Shown: positions 29,015 to 39,153, numbered from the stretch's first letter. The stretch: DNA of 39,370 nucleotides from Streptococcus pseudopneumoniae (GCF_001072375.1 NZ_JVKV01000082.1:1-39370), one strand, 5' to 3'. The notes: generated from the letters alone by a model not told the origin. A program made the numbers and translations.

Positions 29015-30376
29015 ATGGAACGAATCATTCATGGAGATGTTTTATCACCAATCTTGGCGTATATGCGCTTAAATGGACAACACAAGGTCATACTTGAAAG
29101 TATCCCAAGAGAAAAGGAAAATGCTCGATTTTCTATTTTGGCTTATAATCCAGTTTTTGAGATTAAGTTCGAAAATGGAGTTCTTTATCAAAATGGTCAG
29201 GTGATTGATCGTGATCCCTTGGATTTCCTCTATGAGGTGACTCATAAGAGCCAGCACCATTCAGACCTACCTTTTGGTGGTGGAGCCATCGGCTTTGTTG
29301 GCTATGATATGATTTCTCTCTATGAAGAAATTGGCCAGCTTCCTGAGGATACGATTGGGACGCCAGATATGCATTTCTTCGTCTATGAAAGTTACATAGT
29401 TTTTGACCACAAGAAAGAAAAAATTCATATCATAGAGGATGCTCTCTACAGTGATCGAAGCAATGATGAACTAGAAGCGGCTTTAGATCAAGTTTTAGAA
29501 GAGTTGAAAATCCCTGCGCCAAATGAATTTGAAGATTTGGACGTTTCACCACTTCAGTTTAGACCACATATTGCACCTCAGAAATTTGAAGAGATGGTAG
29601 AAACAGCTCGCGACTTGATTCGCAATGGAGATATGTTCCAATGCGTGCTCAGTCAGCGTTTCTCCGCAGAAGTAACTGGAAATCCTTTTGACTTCTACAG
29701 AAATCTCCGAGTGACAAATCCATCAAATTACCTCTACTTTTATGATTTTGGAGATTATCAAATCATTGGAGCTAGTCCTGAGAGCTTGGTTTCCGTAAAA
29801 AACGGCATTGTAACAACCAATCCGATTGCAGGTACGCGACCTAGAGGTGCCAATGATGAAGAAGATGCTACTTTAGCAGGTGATTTACTCTCTGATGAAA
29901 AGGAAACGGCAGAACACCGAATGCTAGTAGACTTGGGACGTAATGATATTGGTCGAATTGCTGAGACAGCAAGTGTCCAAGTAACCAAGTATATGGAAGT
30001 CGAACTTTTCCGATATGTCATGCATTTGACTAGCGTGGTTAAAGGTCGTTTGTTGCCAGAACTGACTGCCATGGATGCCTTGAAGGCGACTCTTCCGGCT
30101 GGAACAGTTTCTGGGGCCCCTAAGATTCGTGCTATGAAACGCATCTATGAGTTGGAAACAGAGAAGCGAGGCGTTTATGCCGGAGCTATCGGCTACCTTT
30201 CAGCAACTGGAGATATGGACTTTGCCATTGCAATTCGAACCATGATTCTAAAAAGTAAAACAGCCTACGTACAGGCTGGTGCAGGAATTGTTTATGATTC
30301 TATCGCTCAGAATGAATACCAAGAAACCATTAACAAAGCTAAATCTATGACTAGAATGGGAGAACTAAGACCATGA
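29015..30376 (+). CDS. trpE: Anthranilate synthase component I
   Basis: A 453-residue chorismate-using subunit making anthranilate with ammonia supplied by TrpG. The N-terminal tryptophan-binding motif appears as ILESIPREK (about 27-35) followed by RFSILAYNP, so feedback inhibition is expected. Catalytic blocks: GDMFQCVLSQRF, PIAGTRPRG, DLGRNDIGR and GTVSGAPKIRA in the C-terminal half. ATG 29015 is 8 bases from AAAGGG; the in-frame TTG upstream lies before that site. It overlaps trpG by 4 bases (ATGA). Confidence 0.95.
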   Translation: MERIIHGDVLSPILAYMRLNGQHKVILESIPREKENARFSILAYNPVFEIKFENGVLYQNGQVIDRDPLDFLYEVTHKSQHHSDLPFGGGAIGFVGYDMISLYEEIGQLPEDTIGTPDMHFFVYESYIVFDHKKEKIHIIEDALYSDRSNDELEAALDQVLEELKIPAPNEFEDLDVSPLQFRPHIAPQKFEEMVETARDLIRNGDMFQCVLSQRFSAEVTGNPFDFYRNLRVTNPSNYLYFYDFGDYQIIGASPESLVSVKNGIVTTNPIAGTRPRGANDEEDATLAGDLLSDEKETAEHRMLVDLGRNDIGRIAETASVQVTKYMEVELFRYVMHLTSVVKGRLLPELTAMDALKATLPAGTVSGAPKIRAMKRIYELETEKRGVYAGAIGYLSATGDMDFAIAIRTMILKSKTAYVQAGAGIVYDSIAQNEYQETINKAKSMTRMGELRP

Positions 30377-30939
30377 TTTTATTGATTGATAATTATGATT
30401 CATTTACTTATAACCTAGCCCAATACATCGGGAATTTCGCAGAAATTCAGGTTTTGAGAAATGATGATCCAAACCTTTATGAAGAAGCTACAAAGGCAGA
30501 TGGACTGGTCTTTTCTCCTGGTCCAGGTTGGCCAGCTGATGCTGGGAAGATGGAAGAAATGATTCGTGATTTTGCAGGTAAGAAACCGATTCTAGGAATT
30601 TGTTTGGGACACCAAGCCATCGCGGAAGTCTTTGGTGGCAAGTTGGGCTTGGCTCCAAAAGTCATGCATGGCAAGCAGAGTCAGATTCGATTTGAGACTC
30701 CTTCCGTTCTCTATCAAGGAATCGAGAATAATAGTCCAGTCATGCGTTACCACAGTATTTTAATTGAAGAGATGCCAGAAGAGTTTGAAGTGACAGCTCG
30801 TTCGATAGATGACCAAGCTATTATGGGGATTCAACACAAAACCTTGCCGATTTATGGCTTGCAGTATCATCCAGAAAGTATTGGAACGCCAGATGGCCTA
30901 TCTTCTATTCAGAATTTTATCGAGAAAGTTGTAAAGTGA
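30373..30939 (+). CDS. trpG: Anthranilate synthase component II (glutamine amidotransferase)
   Basis: A 188-residue class I glutamine amidotransferase providing ammonia to TrpE. The start [15 protein letters not shown] is typical. The nucleophile Cys77 is in GICLGHQ, and the His/Glu pair is in YHPES near residue 166-170. It is free-standing, not fused to TrpD. The ATGA overlap with trpE supports matched synthesis of the two subunits. It may also serve 4-amino-4-deoxychorismate synthase, as in some Gram-positives. Confidence 0.95.
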   Translation: MILLIDNYDSFTYNLAQYIGNFAEIQVLRNDDPNLYEEATKADGLVFSPGPGWPADAGKMEEMIRDFAGKKPILGICLGHQAIAEVFGGKLGLAPKVMHGKQSQIRFETPSVLYQGIENNSPVMRYHSILIEEMPEEFEVTARSIDDQAIMGIQHKTLPIYGLQYHPESIGTPDGLSSIQNFIEKVVK

Positions 30940-30949
30940 GGAACACAAA

Positions 30950-31954
30950 ATGAAAGAAATTATTGAAAAATTAGCGAACTTTGAAGATTTATCAAGTGTT
31001 GAGATGACAGATGTGATCGAACGCATCGTAACAGGGCGAGTGACAGAAGCACAAATCGCTTCTCTACTGTTAGCTCTCAAGATGAAGGGAGAAACACCTG
31101 AAGAAAGAACAGCCCTCGCTCAAGTTATGAGAGGACATGCTCAACACATTCCAACCAACATTCAAGATGCTATGGATAACTGTGGTACGGGTGGAGATAA
31201 GTCATTTAGCTTTAACATTTCTACAACTGCAGCCTTTGTCTTAGCAGGTGGTGGCATCCACATGGCTAAACATGGAAATCGTTCTATATCTTCTAAATCT
31301 GGTTCAGCAGATGTCTTGCAAGCTTTGGGAATCAATATTGACCTCAAGCCAGCACAATTGGGTAAGGTATTTGATCAAACAGGAATTGTCTTTCTCTTTG
31401 CAAAAAACATGCATCCAGCTATGAAATATATCATGCCAGCACGCTTGGAATTGGGAATTCCAACCATCATGAATTTGACAGGTCCACTCATTCACCCAAT
31501 GGTCTTGGAAACACAGCTTCTAGGAATCAGTCGTCCAGAACTTCTGGAAAGTACTGCTCAGGTTTTGAAAAACATGGGTCGCAAACGTGCTATTGTAGTA
31601 GCTGGCCCAGAAGGGTTGGATGAAGCTGGTTTGAATGGTACTACCAGCATTGCCCTTCTTGAAAATGGAGAAATTACTTTGTCAACTTTTACTCCAGAAG
31701 ATTTGGGAATGGAACGCATTGCCATTGAGGACATTCGTGGTGGTAATGCTCATGAGAATGCAGCCATCCTTGTCAGCGTTCTTAATAACGAACCAAGTCC
31801 ATTCTTGGAAACAACAGTCTTAAATGCAGGCCTAGGATTCTACGCCAATGGTAAGGTAGATAGTATCAAAGACGGAGTTGAAATGGCACGTCAAGTAATT
31901 GCCAGTGGTAAGGCCCTTGAAAAACTTCGACTATTACAGGAGTATCAAAGATGA
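30950..31954 (+). CDS. trpD: Anthranilate phosphoribosyltransferase
   Basis: A 334-residue enzyme attaching the phosphoribosyl group of PRPP to anthranilate. The PRPP-binding motif [14 protein letters not shown] lies at about 79-92, followed by [20 protein letters not shown] (about 107-126). [20 protein letters not shown] and the metal-binding MGRKRAIVV... and GLDEAG blocks are as in the family. It starts 10 bases after trpG and overlaps trpC by 4 bases. Confidence 0.95.
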   Translation: MKEIIEKLANFEDLSSVEMTDVIERIVTGRVTEAQIASLLLALKMKGETPEERTALAQVMRGHAQHIPTNIQDAMDNCGTGGDKSFSFNISTTAAFVLAGGGIHMAKHGNRSISSKSGSADVLQALGINIDLKPAQLGKVFDQTGIVFLFAKNMHPAMKYIMPARLELGIPTIMNLTGPLIHPMVLETQLLGISRPELLESTAQVLKNMGRKRAIVVAGPEGLDEAGLNGTTSIALLENGEITLSTFTPEDLGMERIAIEDIRGGNAHENAAILVSVLNNEPSPFLETTVLNAGLGFYANGKVDSIKDGVEMARQVIASGKALEKLRLLQEYQR

Positions 31955-32718
31955 GTCAGGAATTTTTATCACGTATCCTAGAGCAAAAGGCGCGTGAAGT
32001 TGAAACGATGGAACGAGAGGAACTTCAGCCCCTGCGAGCAAGCTATCGTTTGGCTGAATATTTGAAAAACCATCAGGAGCGTTTGCAAATCATTGCAGAG
32101 GTCAAGAAGGCGAGTCCAAGTATGGGTGATATCAATCTGGATGTGGATATCGTTCAACAGGCCCAGACTTACGAGGTTAACGGTGCGGTTATGATTTCTG
32201 TTCTGACAGATGAGGTTTTCTTCAAAGGTCATTTGGATAACCTTCGTGAGATTTCCAGTCAGGTACAGATTCCGACTTTAAACAAGGATTTTATTATCGA
32301 TGAAAAGCAAATCATCCGTGCTCGCAATGCAGGTGCGACAGTTATCTTGCTCATCGTAGCTGCTTTATCAGAAGAACGCCTCAAGGAACTGTATGACTAT
32401 GCGACAGAGCTTGGACTAGAAGTGTTAGTGGAAACTCATAATTTAGCAGAACTAGAAGTAGCCCACCGCCTTGGAGCTCAAATTATCGGTGTGAATAATC
32501 GTAATTTGACTACCTTTGAAGTTGACTTGCAGACTAGCGTAGACTTGTCCCAATACTTTAAGGACGATTGCTTGTACATTTCTGAATCTGCTATTTTTAC
32601 AGAAGAAGATGCGAAACGAGTTGCACCCTACTTTAACGGAATTTTGGTAGGAACAGCTCTCATGCAAGCGGAAGATGTCGCCCAGAGAATCAAGGAGTTG
32701 CAGATTGACAAAGGTTAA
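31951..32718 (+). CDS. trpC: Indole-3-glycerol-phosphate synthase
   Basis: A 255-residue TIM-barrel enzyme closing the indole ring of CdRP. The catalytic lysine region reads [13 protein letters not shown] (about 49-61); most relatives have SPSKG, so the second lysine is methionine here, a variation also on the binding loop. NKDFIID and [13 protein letters not shown] (about 180-192) and the ending GILVGTALM carry the other active-site and phosphate residues. ATGA overlap with trpD and a 14-base overlap with trpF. Confidence 0.93.
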   Translation: MSQEFLSRILEQKAREVETMEREELQPLRASYRLAEYLKNHQERLQIIAEVKKASPSMGDINLDVDIVQQAQTYEVNGAVMISVLTDEVFFKGHLDNLREISSQVQIPTLNKDFIIDEKQIIRARNAGATVILLIVAALSEERLKELYDYATELGLEVLVETHNLAELEVAHRLGAQIIGVNNRNLTTFEVDLQTSVDLSQYFKDDCLYISESAIFTEEDAKRVAPYFNGILVGTALMQAEDVAQRIKELQIDKG

Positions 32719-33304
32719 GATTTGTGGACTATCGACCAAAGAAGCAGTAGAGGTAGCAGTGTCGGCTGGAGCAGACTACATTGGTTTTGTCTTTGCTCCT
32801 AGCAAAAGACAGGTGACCTTGGAACAGGCTGCGGAGCTGGCAACACTCATTCCTGTTAATGTGAAAAAGGTTGGTGTATTTGTTTCACCAAGTCGGTCAG
32901 AATTACTAGAAGCGATTGACAAAGTTGGTTTGGACTTAGTTCAAATTCATGGTCAGGTGGCGGATGATTTGTTTGAGAATTTACCTTGTGCTAGCATTCA
33001 GGCTGTTCAAGTAGATGGGGATGGGCATGTACCCAATTCTCAGGCAGATTATCTACTCTTCGATGCACCTGTGGCAGGGAGTGGCCAGACCTTTGACTGG
33101 GGGCAACTGGATACGACAGAACTAGCCCAGCCTTTTTTCATCGCAGGTGGGCTCAATGAGGATAATGTAAAAGAAGCTATTCAACACTTTACTCCCTATG
33201 CAGTAGATGTATCAAGTGGAGTAGAATCAAACGGACAAAAAGATCAGGAAAAGATTAGAAGATTTATAGAGAGGGTAAAACATGGCATATCAAGAACCAA
33301 ATAA
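32705..33304 (+). CDS. trpF: Phosphoribosylanthranilate isomerase
   Basis: A 199-residue TIM-barrel isomerase converting PRA to CdRP. The catalytic Cys is in KVKICGLST (about 3-11) and the Asp in the LVQIHG / LLFDAP region. [11 protein letters not shown] and AVDVSSGVE near the end bind phosphate. The start is taken as TTG 32705, because AAGGAG lies 7 bases upstream and the protein then begins like the family; no ATG is suitable. It overlaps trpC by 14 bases and trpB by 23 bases. Confidence 0.9.
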   Translation: MTKVKICGLSTKEAVEVAVSAGADYIGFVFAPSKRQVTLEQAAELATLIPVNVKKVGVFVSPSRSELLEAIDKVGLDLVQIHGQVADDLFENLPCASIQAVQVDGDGHVPNSQADYLLFDAPVAGSGQTFDWGQLDTTELAQPFFIAGGLNEDNVKEAIQHFTPYAVDVSSGVESNGQKDQEKIRRFIERVKHGISRTK

Positions 33305-34505
33305 AGAAGGATTTTACGGAAAATTCGGTGGACGTTTTGTCCCAGAAACATTGATGACAGCAGTATTGGAGTTGGAAGAAGCTTATCGTGAAAGTCAGGC
33401 AGATCCAAGTTTCCAAGAAGAGTTAAACCAACTTTTGCGCCAGTATGTAGGACGTGAAACACCTCTTTACTACGCAAAAAACTTGACCCAGCATATTGGT
33501 GGAGCCAAGATTTACCTCAAACGTGAAGACCTCAACCATACAGGTGCACACAAGATTAATAATGCCTTGGGACAAGTTCTTCTCGCTAAACGCATGGGCA
33601 AAAAGAAAATTATCGCTGAAACTGGTGCCGGTCAGCACGGTGTAGCAACTGCAACAGCTGCAGCCCTTTTCAACATGGAATGTACTATCTATATGGGTGA
33701 GGAAGATGTTAAACGTCAAGCCCTCAATGTCTTCCGTATGGAACTTTTGGGAGCCAAGGTGGAAGCTGTAACAGATGGTTCGCGCGTACTCAAAGACGCG
33801 GTCAATGCAGCCCTTCGTTCTTGGGTGGCCAACATCGATGATACCCACTATATCCTTGGTTCTGCCTTGGGGCCTCATCCTTTTCCAGAAATTGTGCGTG
33901 ATTTCCAAAGTGTTATCGGTCGAGAAGCCAAACAACAGTACCGTGACTTGACAGGGCAAGATTTGCCAGATGCCCTAGTAGCCTGTGTTGGTGGAGGTTC
34001 TAATGCTATTGGTCTCTTCCATCCATTTGTGGAAGATGAATCTGTAGCTATGTATGGAGCTGAAGCGGCAGGACTAGGTGTGGATACAGAGCATCATGCA
34101 GCAACCTTGACCAAGGGTAGACCAGGTGTTCTCCACGGTTCGCTCATGGATGTTCTCCAAGATGCCCATGGACAAATCTTAGAAGCCTTCTCTATCTCGG
34201 CAGGTTTAGACTACCCTGGTATCGGTCCAGAACATTCTCATTACCACGATATCAAGCGTGCGACCTATGTTCCTGTGACAGATGAGGAAGCCTTGGAAGG
34301 ATTCCAACTTTTGTCTCGTGTGGAAGGGATTATCCCAGCTTTGGAGTCTAGTCACGCTATCGCCTTTGCGGTGAAATTGGCCAAAGAACTTGGCCCAGAC
34401 AAGTCTATGATTGTCTGTCTATCAGGTCGCGGGGACAAAGATGTAGTTCAAGTTAAAGACCGCTTGGAAGCAGACGCAGCAAAGAAGGGAGAAGCTCATG
34501 CCTAA
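33282..34505 (+). CDS. trpB: Tryptophan synthase beta subunit
   Basis: A 407-residue beta subunit. The PLP lysine is Lys91 in AHKINN, the catalytic glutamate Glu113 in AETGAG, and the phosphate loop is GGGSN near residue 238. The N-terminal [13 protein letters not shown] region is the family start. GAGAGGG before the ATG acts as ribosome binding site inside the trpF end. It overlaps trpA by 8 bases, which matches its 1:1 complex with TrpA. The window holds a second, divergent TrpB upstream. Confidence 0.95.
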   Translation: MAYQEPNKEGFYGKFGGRFVPETLMTAVLELEEAYRESQADPSFQEELNQLLRQYVGRETPLYYAKNLTQHIGGAKIYLKREDLNHTGAHKINNALGQVLLAKRMGKKKIIAETGAGQHGVATATAAALFNMECTIYMGEEDVKRQALNVFRMELLGAKVEAVTDGSRVLKDAVNAALRSWVANIDDTHYILGSALGPHPFPEIVRDFQSVIGREAKQQYRDLTGQDLPDALVACVGGGSNAIGLFHPFVEDESVAMYGAEAAGLGVDTEHHAATLTKGRPGVLHGSLMDVLQDAHGQILEAFSISAGLDYPGIGPEHSHYHDIKRATYVPVTDEEALEGFQLLSRVEGIIPALESSHAIAFAVKLAKELGPDKSMIVCLSGRGDKDVVQVKDRLEADAAKKGEAHA

Positions 34506-35280
34506 GACACTAACAGAAAAATTGAATGCAATTAAAGCAGCAGGAAAGGGAATTTTCGTTCCCTATATCATGGCTGGAGACCATGAAAAAGGTTTGGCTG
34601 GTCTCGGTGAAACAATTCACTTTTTAGAAGACTTGGGTGTTTCAGCCATTGAAGTGGGCATTCCCTTTTCAGACCCTGTTGCAGATGGACCTGTTATTGA
34701 AGAAGCAGGCTTGCGCAGTCTAGCTCGCGGAACTTCTACCCAGGCTTTGGTTGAAATCTTGAAAACCATTCAAACAGAAGTTCCGCTTGTCATCATGACC
34801 TACTTTAACCCTCTCTTTCAGTACGGTGTGGAGAAATTTGTCAAAGATTTGGCAGATACAGCAGTTAAGGGCTTGATTATCCCAGACCTGCCTCATGAGC
34901 ATGCTAACTTTGTGGAGCCTTATTTGGCAGATACAGACATTGCCTTGATTCCTCTAGTAAGCTTGACTACAGGAATTGAGCGTCAAAAGGAACTCATTGA
35001 AGGTGCAGAAGGTTTTATCTATGCCGTTGCTATCAACGGGGTGACAGGGAAATCAGGAAATTACCGAGATGATTTGGACAAGCACTTGGCTCAACTTCAT
35101 CAAGTGGCTGACATTCCAGTTTTAACAGGATTTGGTGTATCCACTCAGACTGATGTAGAACGCTTCAATGCTGTATCAGACGGTGTTATCGTCGGTTCCA
35201 AGATTGTTAAGGCTCTGCATGAAGGACAAGTAGCAGAAATCGCTGACTTTATCCGAGAAGCAGTAGCTTACCCAAAATAA
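34498..35280 (+). CDS. trpA: Tryptophan synthase alpha subunit
   Basis: A 260-residue TIM barrel releasing indole from indole-3-glycerol phosphate. The catalytic Glu and Asp lie in [15 protein letters not shown] (about 51-65). Loop 6 shows GVTGKSG (about 181-187) and the phosphate site VGSKIVKAL. Last gene of the operon; its 3' end overlaps the end of the convergent cclA gene by 32 bases, and no terminator separates them. Confidence 0.95.
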   Translation: MPKTLTEKLNAIKAAGKGIFVPYIMAGDHEKGLAGLGETIHFLEDLGVSAIEVGIPFSDPVADGPVIEEAGLRSLARGTSTQALVEILKTIQTEVPLVIMTYFNPLFQYGVEKFVKDLADTAVKGLIIPDLPHEHANFVEPYLADTDIALIPLVSLTTGIERQKELIEGAEGFIYAVAINGVTGKSGNYRDDLDKHLAQLHQVADIPVLTGFGVSTQTDVERFNAVSDGVIVGSKIVKALHEGQVAEIADFIREAVAYPK

Positions 35281-35911
35281 TCACGCAAGCAGCAAGTAAG
35301 AGGAAAGGCACAAAAGGAAGTCTTTCCTTTTTCTTTAGCAGGAGAAAGACTAGAATGCCGGTTGTAGAAGCAAATTGAATGAGAATCAGTATTTCTGTAA
35401 GTGTAAAAACTAGGGCACAAGAAGATAGAAAGAGAAAATCTCCTGCCCCTATGCGGATATCGATGAAATGAGCAATGATTCCAAGAATCAAGAAAAAAGC
35501 CATGATTAGATTCCAACTAGAGCAAGCCATTAGAAGTAGATGAAAGAAAATCCATACCAGTAAAGGATACTCCTGATGGCGAAAGTCGTAGATGCCCAAG
35601 GTCAGACCAGCGCTGATTAGGATGACTTGCCCCAAAGTTAGAAAATCCCAAGAGAAAGCTAGAAAGAGCAGTCCTAAGCACAACTCAAAGAGGGCATACC
35701 AAACAGGATAGCGAGCCTTGCAATAGCGACAGCGAAAGCGATTGAATATCTGGGACACAATCGGAATCAAATCCAGTGGTCTCAAACGAGTCTGACAAGA
35801 ATCACAGTGGCTAGCAGGAAAATCTATGGATTGTTCAGGGAAGCGATCGATGACTAAGCCTAGAAAGGAAGCAAGAATCGTTCCAACAAGAAAAAAATAA
35901 AGATGAATCAT
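35249..35911 (-). CDS. cclA: Competence prepilin peptidase CclA (ComC-type)
   Basis: A 220-residue A24 peptidase that cleaves and methylates type IV-like competence pilins (ComGC and relatives) at the membrane. The zinc site is CDSC (36-39) and CRYC (61-64). Catalytic aspartates are Asp109 in GIYDFRHQ and Asp158 in the GAGDF motif. About eight hydrophobic segments. A SigX competence box lies 7 bases before the ATG and no ribosome binding site is present, so the message may be leaderless. Convergent overlap with trpA. Confidence 0.93.
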   Translation of the reverse strand: MIHLYFFLVGTILASFLGLVIDRFPEQSIDFPASHCDSCQTRLRPLDLIPIVSQIFNRFRCRYCKARYPVWYALFELCLGLLFLAFSWDFLTLGQVILISAGLTLGIYDFRHQEYPLLVWIFFHLLLMACSSWNLIMAFFLILGIIAHFIDIRIGAGDFLFLSSCALVFTLTEILILIQFASTTGILVFLLLKKKERLPFVPFLLLAACVIILGKLLLLG

Positions 35912-35918
35912 ACTTATT

Positions 35919-35926
35919 TATTCGGA
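35919..35926 (-). promoter_or_regulatory. SigX (ComX) competence box of cclA
   Basis: On the minus strand this reads TCCGAATA, 7 of 8 matches to TACGAATA, preceded by a T run. It ends 7 bases before the cclA ATG. cclA is a known late competence gene in pneumococci. Confidence 0.8.
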
Positions 35927-35943
35927 AAAAATAAGAGAAAGAG

Positions 35944-35949
35944 TATAAT
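35944..35949 (+). promoter_or_regulatory. -10 element of the GNAT gene
   Basis: Perfect TATAAT, 32 bases before the ATG at 35982. It is back to back with the cclA SigX promoter. No clear -35. Confidence 0.5.
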
Positions 35950-35981
35950 AGTTGGATATAGGAGAAGTTTTAGGAACAAAT

Positions 35982-36437
35982 ATGAAAATTAACTTTGAAA
36001 AAGGACTTCAGTCAGAAAATGCCCAACTCATTTGTCAGTGGTCTAATGCTTTGGGAGAAAGTTTTCAGAAGCAATGGATGGGACCAAAGATTTCTTATCC
36101 CTTGATTGCCCAATCCTTGCAAAAGATGGAAGGGATTTTTTCCATTTTTACTGGAGAAGAGTTTGTAGGCATCATCCAGAAAATCAAACTAGAAGATAAA
36201 AATCTTCATATTGGAAGATTTCTCATAGCTCCACAGAAGCAGGGAAAAGGAATAGGTCGAAAAACTTTCCAGTACTTTCTTCAAGAAATGTTTGAAAATG
36301 AAGAAATAGAAAGTATTTCCCTAACGGTTTTTGAGTCAAATCAAATAGCTAGAGACCTCTACCACAAAGAGGGATTTGAAATTGTTCAAACCGTTGAAGT
36401 TCCAGAACGTAAATACATAATGAGAAAACCTAGGTAA
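35982..36437 (+). CDS. GNAT-family N-acetyltransferase
   Basis: A 151-residue acetyl-CoA-dependent acetyltransferase. The acetyl-CoA loop is IAPQKQGKGIGRKTFQYF (about 82-99), matching Q/RxxGxG/A. The last third (SISLTVFESNQIARDLYHKEGFEIV, in the 110-140 range) is the usual GNAT ending. Substrate not predictable. ATG 35982 is chosen because AGGA lies 6 bases before it; the earlier in-frame start has no ribosome binding site. Confidence 0.85.
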   Translation: MKINFEKGLQSENAQLICQWSNALGESFQKQWMGPKISYPLIAQSLQKMEGIFSIFTGEEFVGIIQKIKLEDKNLHIGRFLIAPQKQGKGIGRKTFQYFLQEMFENEEIESISLTVFESNQIARDLYHKEGFEIVQTVEVPERKYIMRKPR

Positions 36438-36487
36438 GGACTAGATGACACCGAGAACTGTACCCGTACAATTTTTGGTTTTCAAAC

Positions 36488-36516
36488 TTGTTGCAGAGAA
36501 ATTTTCTTGATAAAAT
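36488..36516 (+). promoter_or_regulatory. truA promoter, apparently leaderless
   Basis: TTGTTG (36488-36493), 17-bp spacer, TGATAAAAT extended -10 ending at 36516. The truA ATG is at 36523, only 6 bases later, with no ribosome binding site. Confidence 0.65.
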
Positions 36517-36522
36517 AGATAC

Positions 36523-37272
36523 ATGACTAGATATAAAGCTGTAATTTCCTATGATGGCTACGCTTTTGCCGGCTTTCAACGGCAACCTCACGCGCGTAGT
36601 GTTCAGGAGGAAATTGAAAAAACTTTAACCAAATTAAATAAGGGGCAGGCCATTACCATCCATGGTGCAGGGCGAACGGACAGTGGCGTTCATGCGCTAG
36701 GGCAGGTTATCCACTTTGACCTTCCCTATCAGATGAATGAGGAAAAGCTTCGCTTCGCTCTCGATACTCAAAGTCCTGAAGATATCGATGTAATTTCGAT
36801 TGAGATTGTGGCTGATGATTTTCATTGCCGTTATGCCAAGCATAGCAAGACCTACGAGTTTATCGTGGATAGAGGACGTCCTAAAAATCCTATGCGTCGC
36901 CATTATGCGACCCATTATCCATATCCGCTAGATGTGGAGCGTATGCAGCTTGCTGTAAAAAAACTCGAGGGAACACATGACTTTACTGGTTTTACGGCAT
37001 CAGGGACTAGTGTGGAAGATAAGGTAAGAACGATCACGGAAGCTAGTCTTAGGGTTGATGAAACAGGGCAGTTCTTGACCTTTACCTTCTCAGGCAATGG
37101 CTTCCTCTATAAGCAGATTCGAAATATGGTCGGAACTCTGCTTAAAATTGGCAACAACCGTATGCCAGTTGAACAGATTGACCTCATCTTGGAGAAAAAA
37201 GACAGACAGTTGGCAGGACCAACTGCAGCACCTAATGGATTGTATTTGAAGGAGATTTCTTATGAAGAATAA
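36523..37272 (+). CDS. truA: tRNA pseudouridine(38-40) synthase TruA
   Basis: A 249-residue pseudouridine synthase acting on the tRNA anticodon stem. Catalytic Asp53 lies in [14 protein letters not shown] (48-61). [17 protein letters not shown] and [17 protein letters not shown] blocks match the family. The ATG lies so close to the -10 that the message is probably leaderless. It overlaps the next gene by 11 bases. Confidence 0.95.
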   Translation: MTRYKAVISYDGYAFAGFQRQPHARSVQEEIEKTLTKLNKGQAITIHGAGRTDSGVHALGQVIHFDLPYQMNEEKLRFALDTQSPEDIDVISIEIVADDFHCRYAKHSKTYEFIVDRGRPKNPMRRHYATHYPYPLDVERMQLAVKKLEGTHDFTGFTASGTSVEDKVRTITEASLRVDETGQFLTFTFSGNGFLYKQIRNMVGTLLKIGNNRMPVEQIDLILEKKDRQLAGPTAAPNGLYLKEISYEE

Positions 37273-38035
37273 TCGTATTTTAGCACTTTCAGGAAATGAT
37301 ATTTTTAGTGGTGGTGGATTGGCAGCTGACCTTGCCACCTATACTTTGAATGGTTTGCATGGATTTGTAGCCATGACCTGCTTGACTGCTTTGACAGAAA
37401 ATGGTTTTGAGGTTTTTCCGACGGATGAGACTATTTTCCAACAACAGTTGGATAGTCTTAAAAGTGTAGACTTTGGAGGGATTAAGATTGGTCTCTTGCC
37501 GACAGTCGGTGTTGCTGAAAAAGCTTTGAATTTCATTAAGGAAAGATCAGGAGTTCCTGTCGTCTTGGACCCTGTATTGGTTTGTAAGGAAACGCACGAC
37601 GTTGCAGTCAGTGAGCTCTGTCAAGAGTTGATTCGCTTTTTCCCTTATGTATCAGTGATTACTCCGAATCTTCCTGAGGCAGAGTTGCTTGCAGGCCAAA
37701 AGATTGAAAGTCTGGAAGATATGAAGGCTGCAGCGCAGAAATTACATGACTTGGGTGCACCAGCAGTGATTATCAAGGGTGGAAATCGCCTCAGTCAGGA
37801 TAAGGCTGTGGATGTCTTTTATGATGGGGAGAATTTTACCATTCTTGAGAATCCAGTCTTAGAAGGACAAAATGCTGGTGCAGGATGTACCTTTGCATCA
37901 AGTATTGCTAGTCAGTTAGTCAAGGGAGAGGAATTATTGCCAGCAATTGAAACTTCCAAAGCCTTTGTTTACCGTGCCATTGCACAAGCAGATCAATATG
38001 GAGTGAGACAATATGAAGCAAACCAAAACAACTAA
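37262..38035 (+). CDS. ThiD/PdxK-type pyridoxine or hydroxymethylpyrimidine kinase
   Basis: A 257-residue ribokinase-fold kinase. The substrate end [15 protein letters not shown] (10-24) and the anion-hole [14 protein letters not shown] (about 205-218) are typical of ThiD and PdxK proteins. Adjacent to truA and an ECF S component, as remembered for streptococci, where it is annotated as pyridoxal kinase. Sequence alone does not separate HMP kinase from pyridoxine kinase; the shared operon with a vitamin transporter suggests salvage. Overlaps both neighbours. Confidence 0.85.
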   Translation: MKNNRILALSGNDIFSGGGLAADLATYTLNGLHGFVAMTCLTALTENGFEVFPTDETIFQQQLDSLKSVDFGGIKIGLLPTVGVAEKALNFIKERSGVPVVLDPVLVCKETHDVAVSELCQELIRFFPYVSVITPNLPEAELLAGQKIESLEDMKAAAQKLHDLGAPAVIIKGGNRLSQDKAVDVFYDGENFTILENPVLEGQNAGAGCTFASSIASQLVKGEELLPAIETSKAFVYRAIAQADQYGVRQYEANQNN

Positions 38036-38474
38036 AATTGCCCTAGTATCCATCTTGGCAGCTAGTTCTGTCGTATTGGGGTATTTTATAAAAATCCCGA
38101 CACCAACTGGATTTCTAACACTTTTGGACGTTGGAGTCTTCTTCACAGCCTTTTACTTTGGCAGTCGTGAAGGGGCCATTGTTGGAGGTTTAGCAGGATT
38201 TCTTATTGATCTCATTTCAGGCTACCCTCAGTGGATGATTTTTAGCTTAATTAACCATGGTTTACAAGGCTATTTTGCAGGTTTTAAAGGGAAATGGCAA
38301 TGGCTAGGCTTAGTCTTAGCGACTTTATTCATGGTAGCTGGTTATGCCTTGGCATCAGCCTGGATGAATGGTTGGGGTGCAGCTATTCCAGAAATCATTC
38401 CAAATCTCATGCAAAATATCGTTGGAATGACTCTAGGTTTTCTTCTTTGTCATAGTGTAAAGAAATTCAGATAA
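38013..38474 (+). CDS. ECF transporter S component (vitamin B6 or thiamine-precursor type)
   Basis: A 153-residue membrane protein with five or six helices: about 10-28, 34-50, 55-72, 75-92, 97-120 and 130-148. The N-terminal ALVSILAASSVVLGYFI pattern is typical for the helix 1 Ala-rich face binding the ECF T subunit. GGLAGFLIDLISGYPQWM is a usual S-component stretch. It overlaps the kinase gene by 23 bases, so its ligand is probably the kinase substrate (pyridoxine-type or HMP). The shared ECF module lies elsewhere. Confidence 0.8.
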   Translation: MKQTKTTKIALVSILAASSVVLGYFIKIPTPTGFLTLLDVGVFFTAFYFGSREGAIVGGLAGFLIDLISGYPQWMIFSLINHGLQGYFAGFKGKWQWLGLVLATLFMVAGYALASAWMNGWGAAIPEIIPNLMQNIVGMTLGFLLCHSVKKFR

Positions 38475-38515
38475 TCGTGAAAAAAGGAAACCTACCCCGA
38501 ACTATTAGGGAACTA

Positions 38516-38544
38516 TTGAAAAAACTCTGATTATTTGCTAAAAT
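38516..38544 (+). promoter_or_regulatory. yqgQ promoter, apparently leaderless
   Basis: TTGAAA (38516-38521), 17-bp spacer, extended -10 TGCTAAAAT (38536-38544). ATG 38552 follows 7 bases after the -10; the earlier ATG at 38543 lies inside the -10 itself and cannot be on this transcript. Confidence 0.7.
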
Positions 38545-38551
38545 GAAAGCT

Positions 38552-38767
38552 ATGAAAACACTCTACGATGTGCAACAATTTCTCAAACAGTTTGGTATCA
38601 TTGTCTATATGGGAAAACGTCTCTATGACATTGAACTGATGAAGATCGAGCTATCTCGAATCTATGATGCAGGCTTGATGGACAAGCTGGATTATCTTGA
38701 AGCGGAGACTGTTCTTCGCAGAGAGCACAAACTAGAATTAGACTATTTAGAAAAAAATGGAGATTAG
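38552..38767 (+). CDS. yqgQ: YqgQ-family (DUF910) protein
   Basis: A 71-residue small soluble helical protein: MKTLYDVQQFLKQFGI at the start, then the block GKRLYDIELMKIEL. It matches the YqgQ/DUF910 family of Firmicutes, a putative nucleic-acid-binding three-helix protein usually placed near glucokinase and rhodanese genes. Start 38552 is set by the promoter position. It is followed 5 bases on by the rhodanese-like gene. Confidence 0.88.
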   Translation: MKTLYDVQQFLKQFGIIVYMGKRLYDIELMKIELSRIYDAGLMDKLDYLEAETVLRREHKLELDYLEKNGD

Positions 38768-38772
38768 GTAAT

Positions 38773-39153
38773 ATGGTAACTTGGGTATTATGGGGACTTA
38801 TTATAGCGATGTTGGCTTGGATGGGATACAACTATCTTCGCATTCGTCGTGCAGCGAAAATTGTAGACAATGCAGAGTTTGAGTCTTTGATTCGTACAGG
38901 TCAGTTGATTGATTTGCGTGATCCAGCTGACTTCCACAGAAAACATATCCTCGGAGCTCGTAATATTCCTTCAAGTCAATTGAAGACAAGTCTTGCAGCT
39001 CTTCGCAAGGATAAACCTGTCCTCCTCTATGAAAACCAACGTGCGCAACGTGTCACAAACGCAGCACTGTTTTTGAAAAAACAAGGTTTCTCAGAAATCT
39101 ATATTCTCTCTTACGGATTGGATTCTTGGACAGGGAAGGTGAAATCTAATTAA
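38773..39153 (+). CDS. Membrane-anchored rhodanese-like protein without active-site cysteine
   Basis: A 126-residue protein: one N-terminal membrane helix (3-19), then a rhodanese fold with LIDLRDPADFHRKHILGARNIPSSQL (about 45-70). In active rhodaneses the next block reads YCxxGxRS; here it is YENQRAQR, so Cys is replaced by Glu87. The protein contains no cysteine and cannot form the persulfide. It is probably a binding or regulatory version. Linked to yqgQ (same transcript), as in other streptococci. Confidence 0.85.
   Translation: MVTWVLWGLIIAMLAWMGYNYLRIRRAAKIVDNAEFESLIRTGQLIDLRDPADFHRKHILGARNIPSSQLKTSLAALRKDKPVLLYENQRAQRVTNAALFLKKQGFSEIYILSYGLDSWTGKVKSN

Noticed and set aside
33423..33959. 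A 178-residue minus-strand frame inside trpB
   Set aside because: It is antisense to a fully conserved enzyme, lacks a ribosome binding site and mirrors a similar shadow frame opposite the other trpB.
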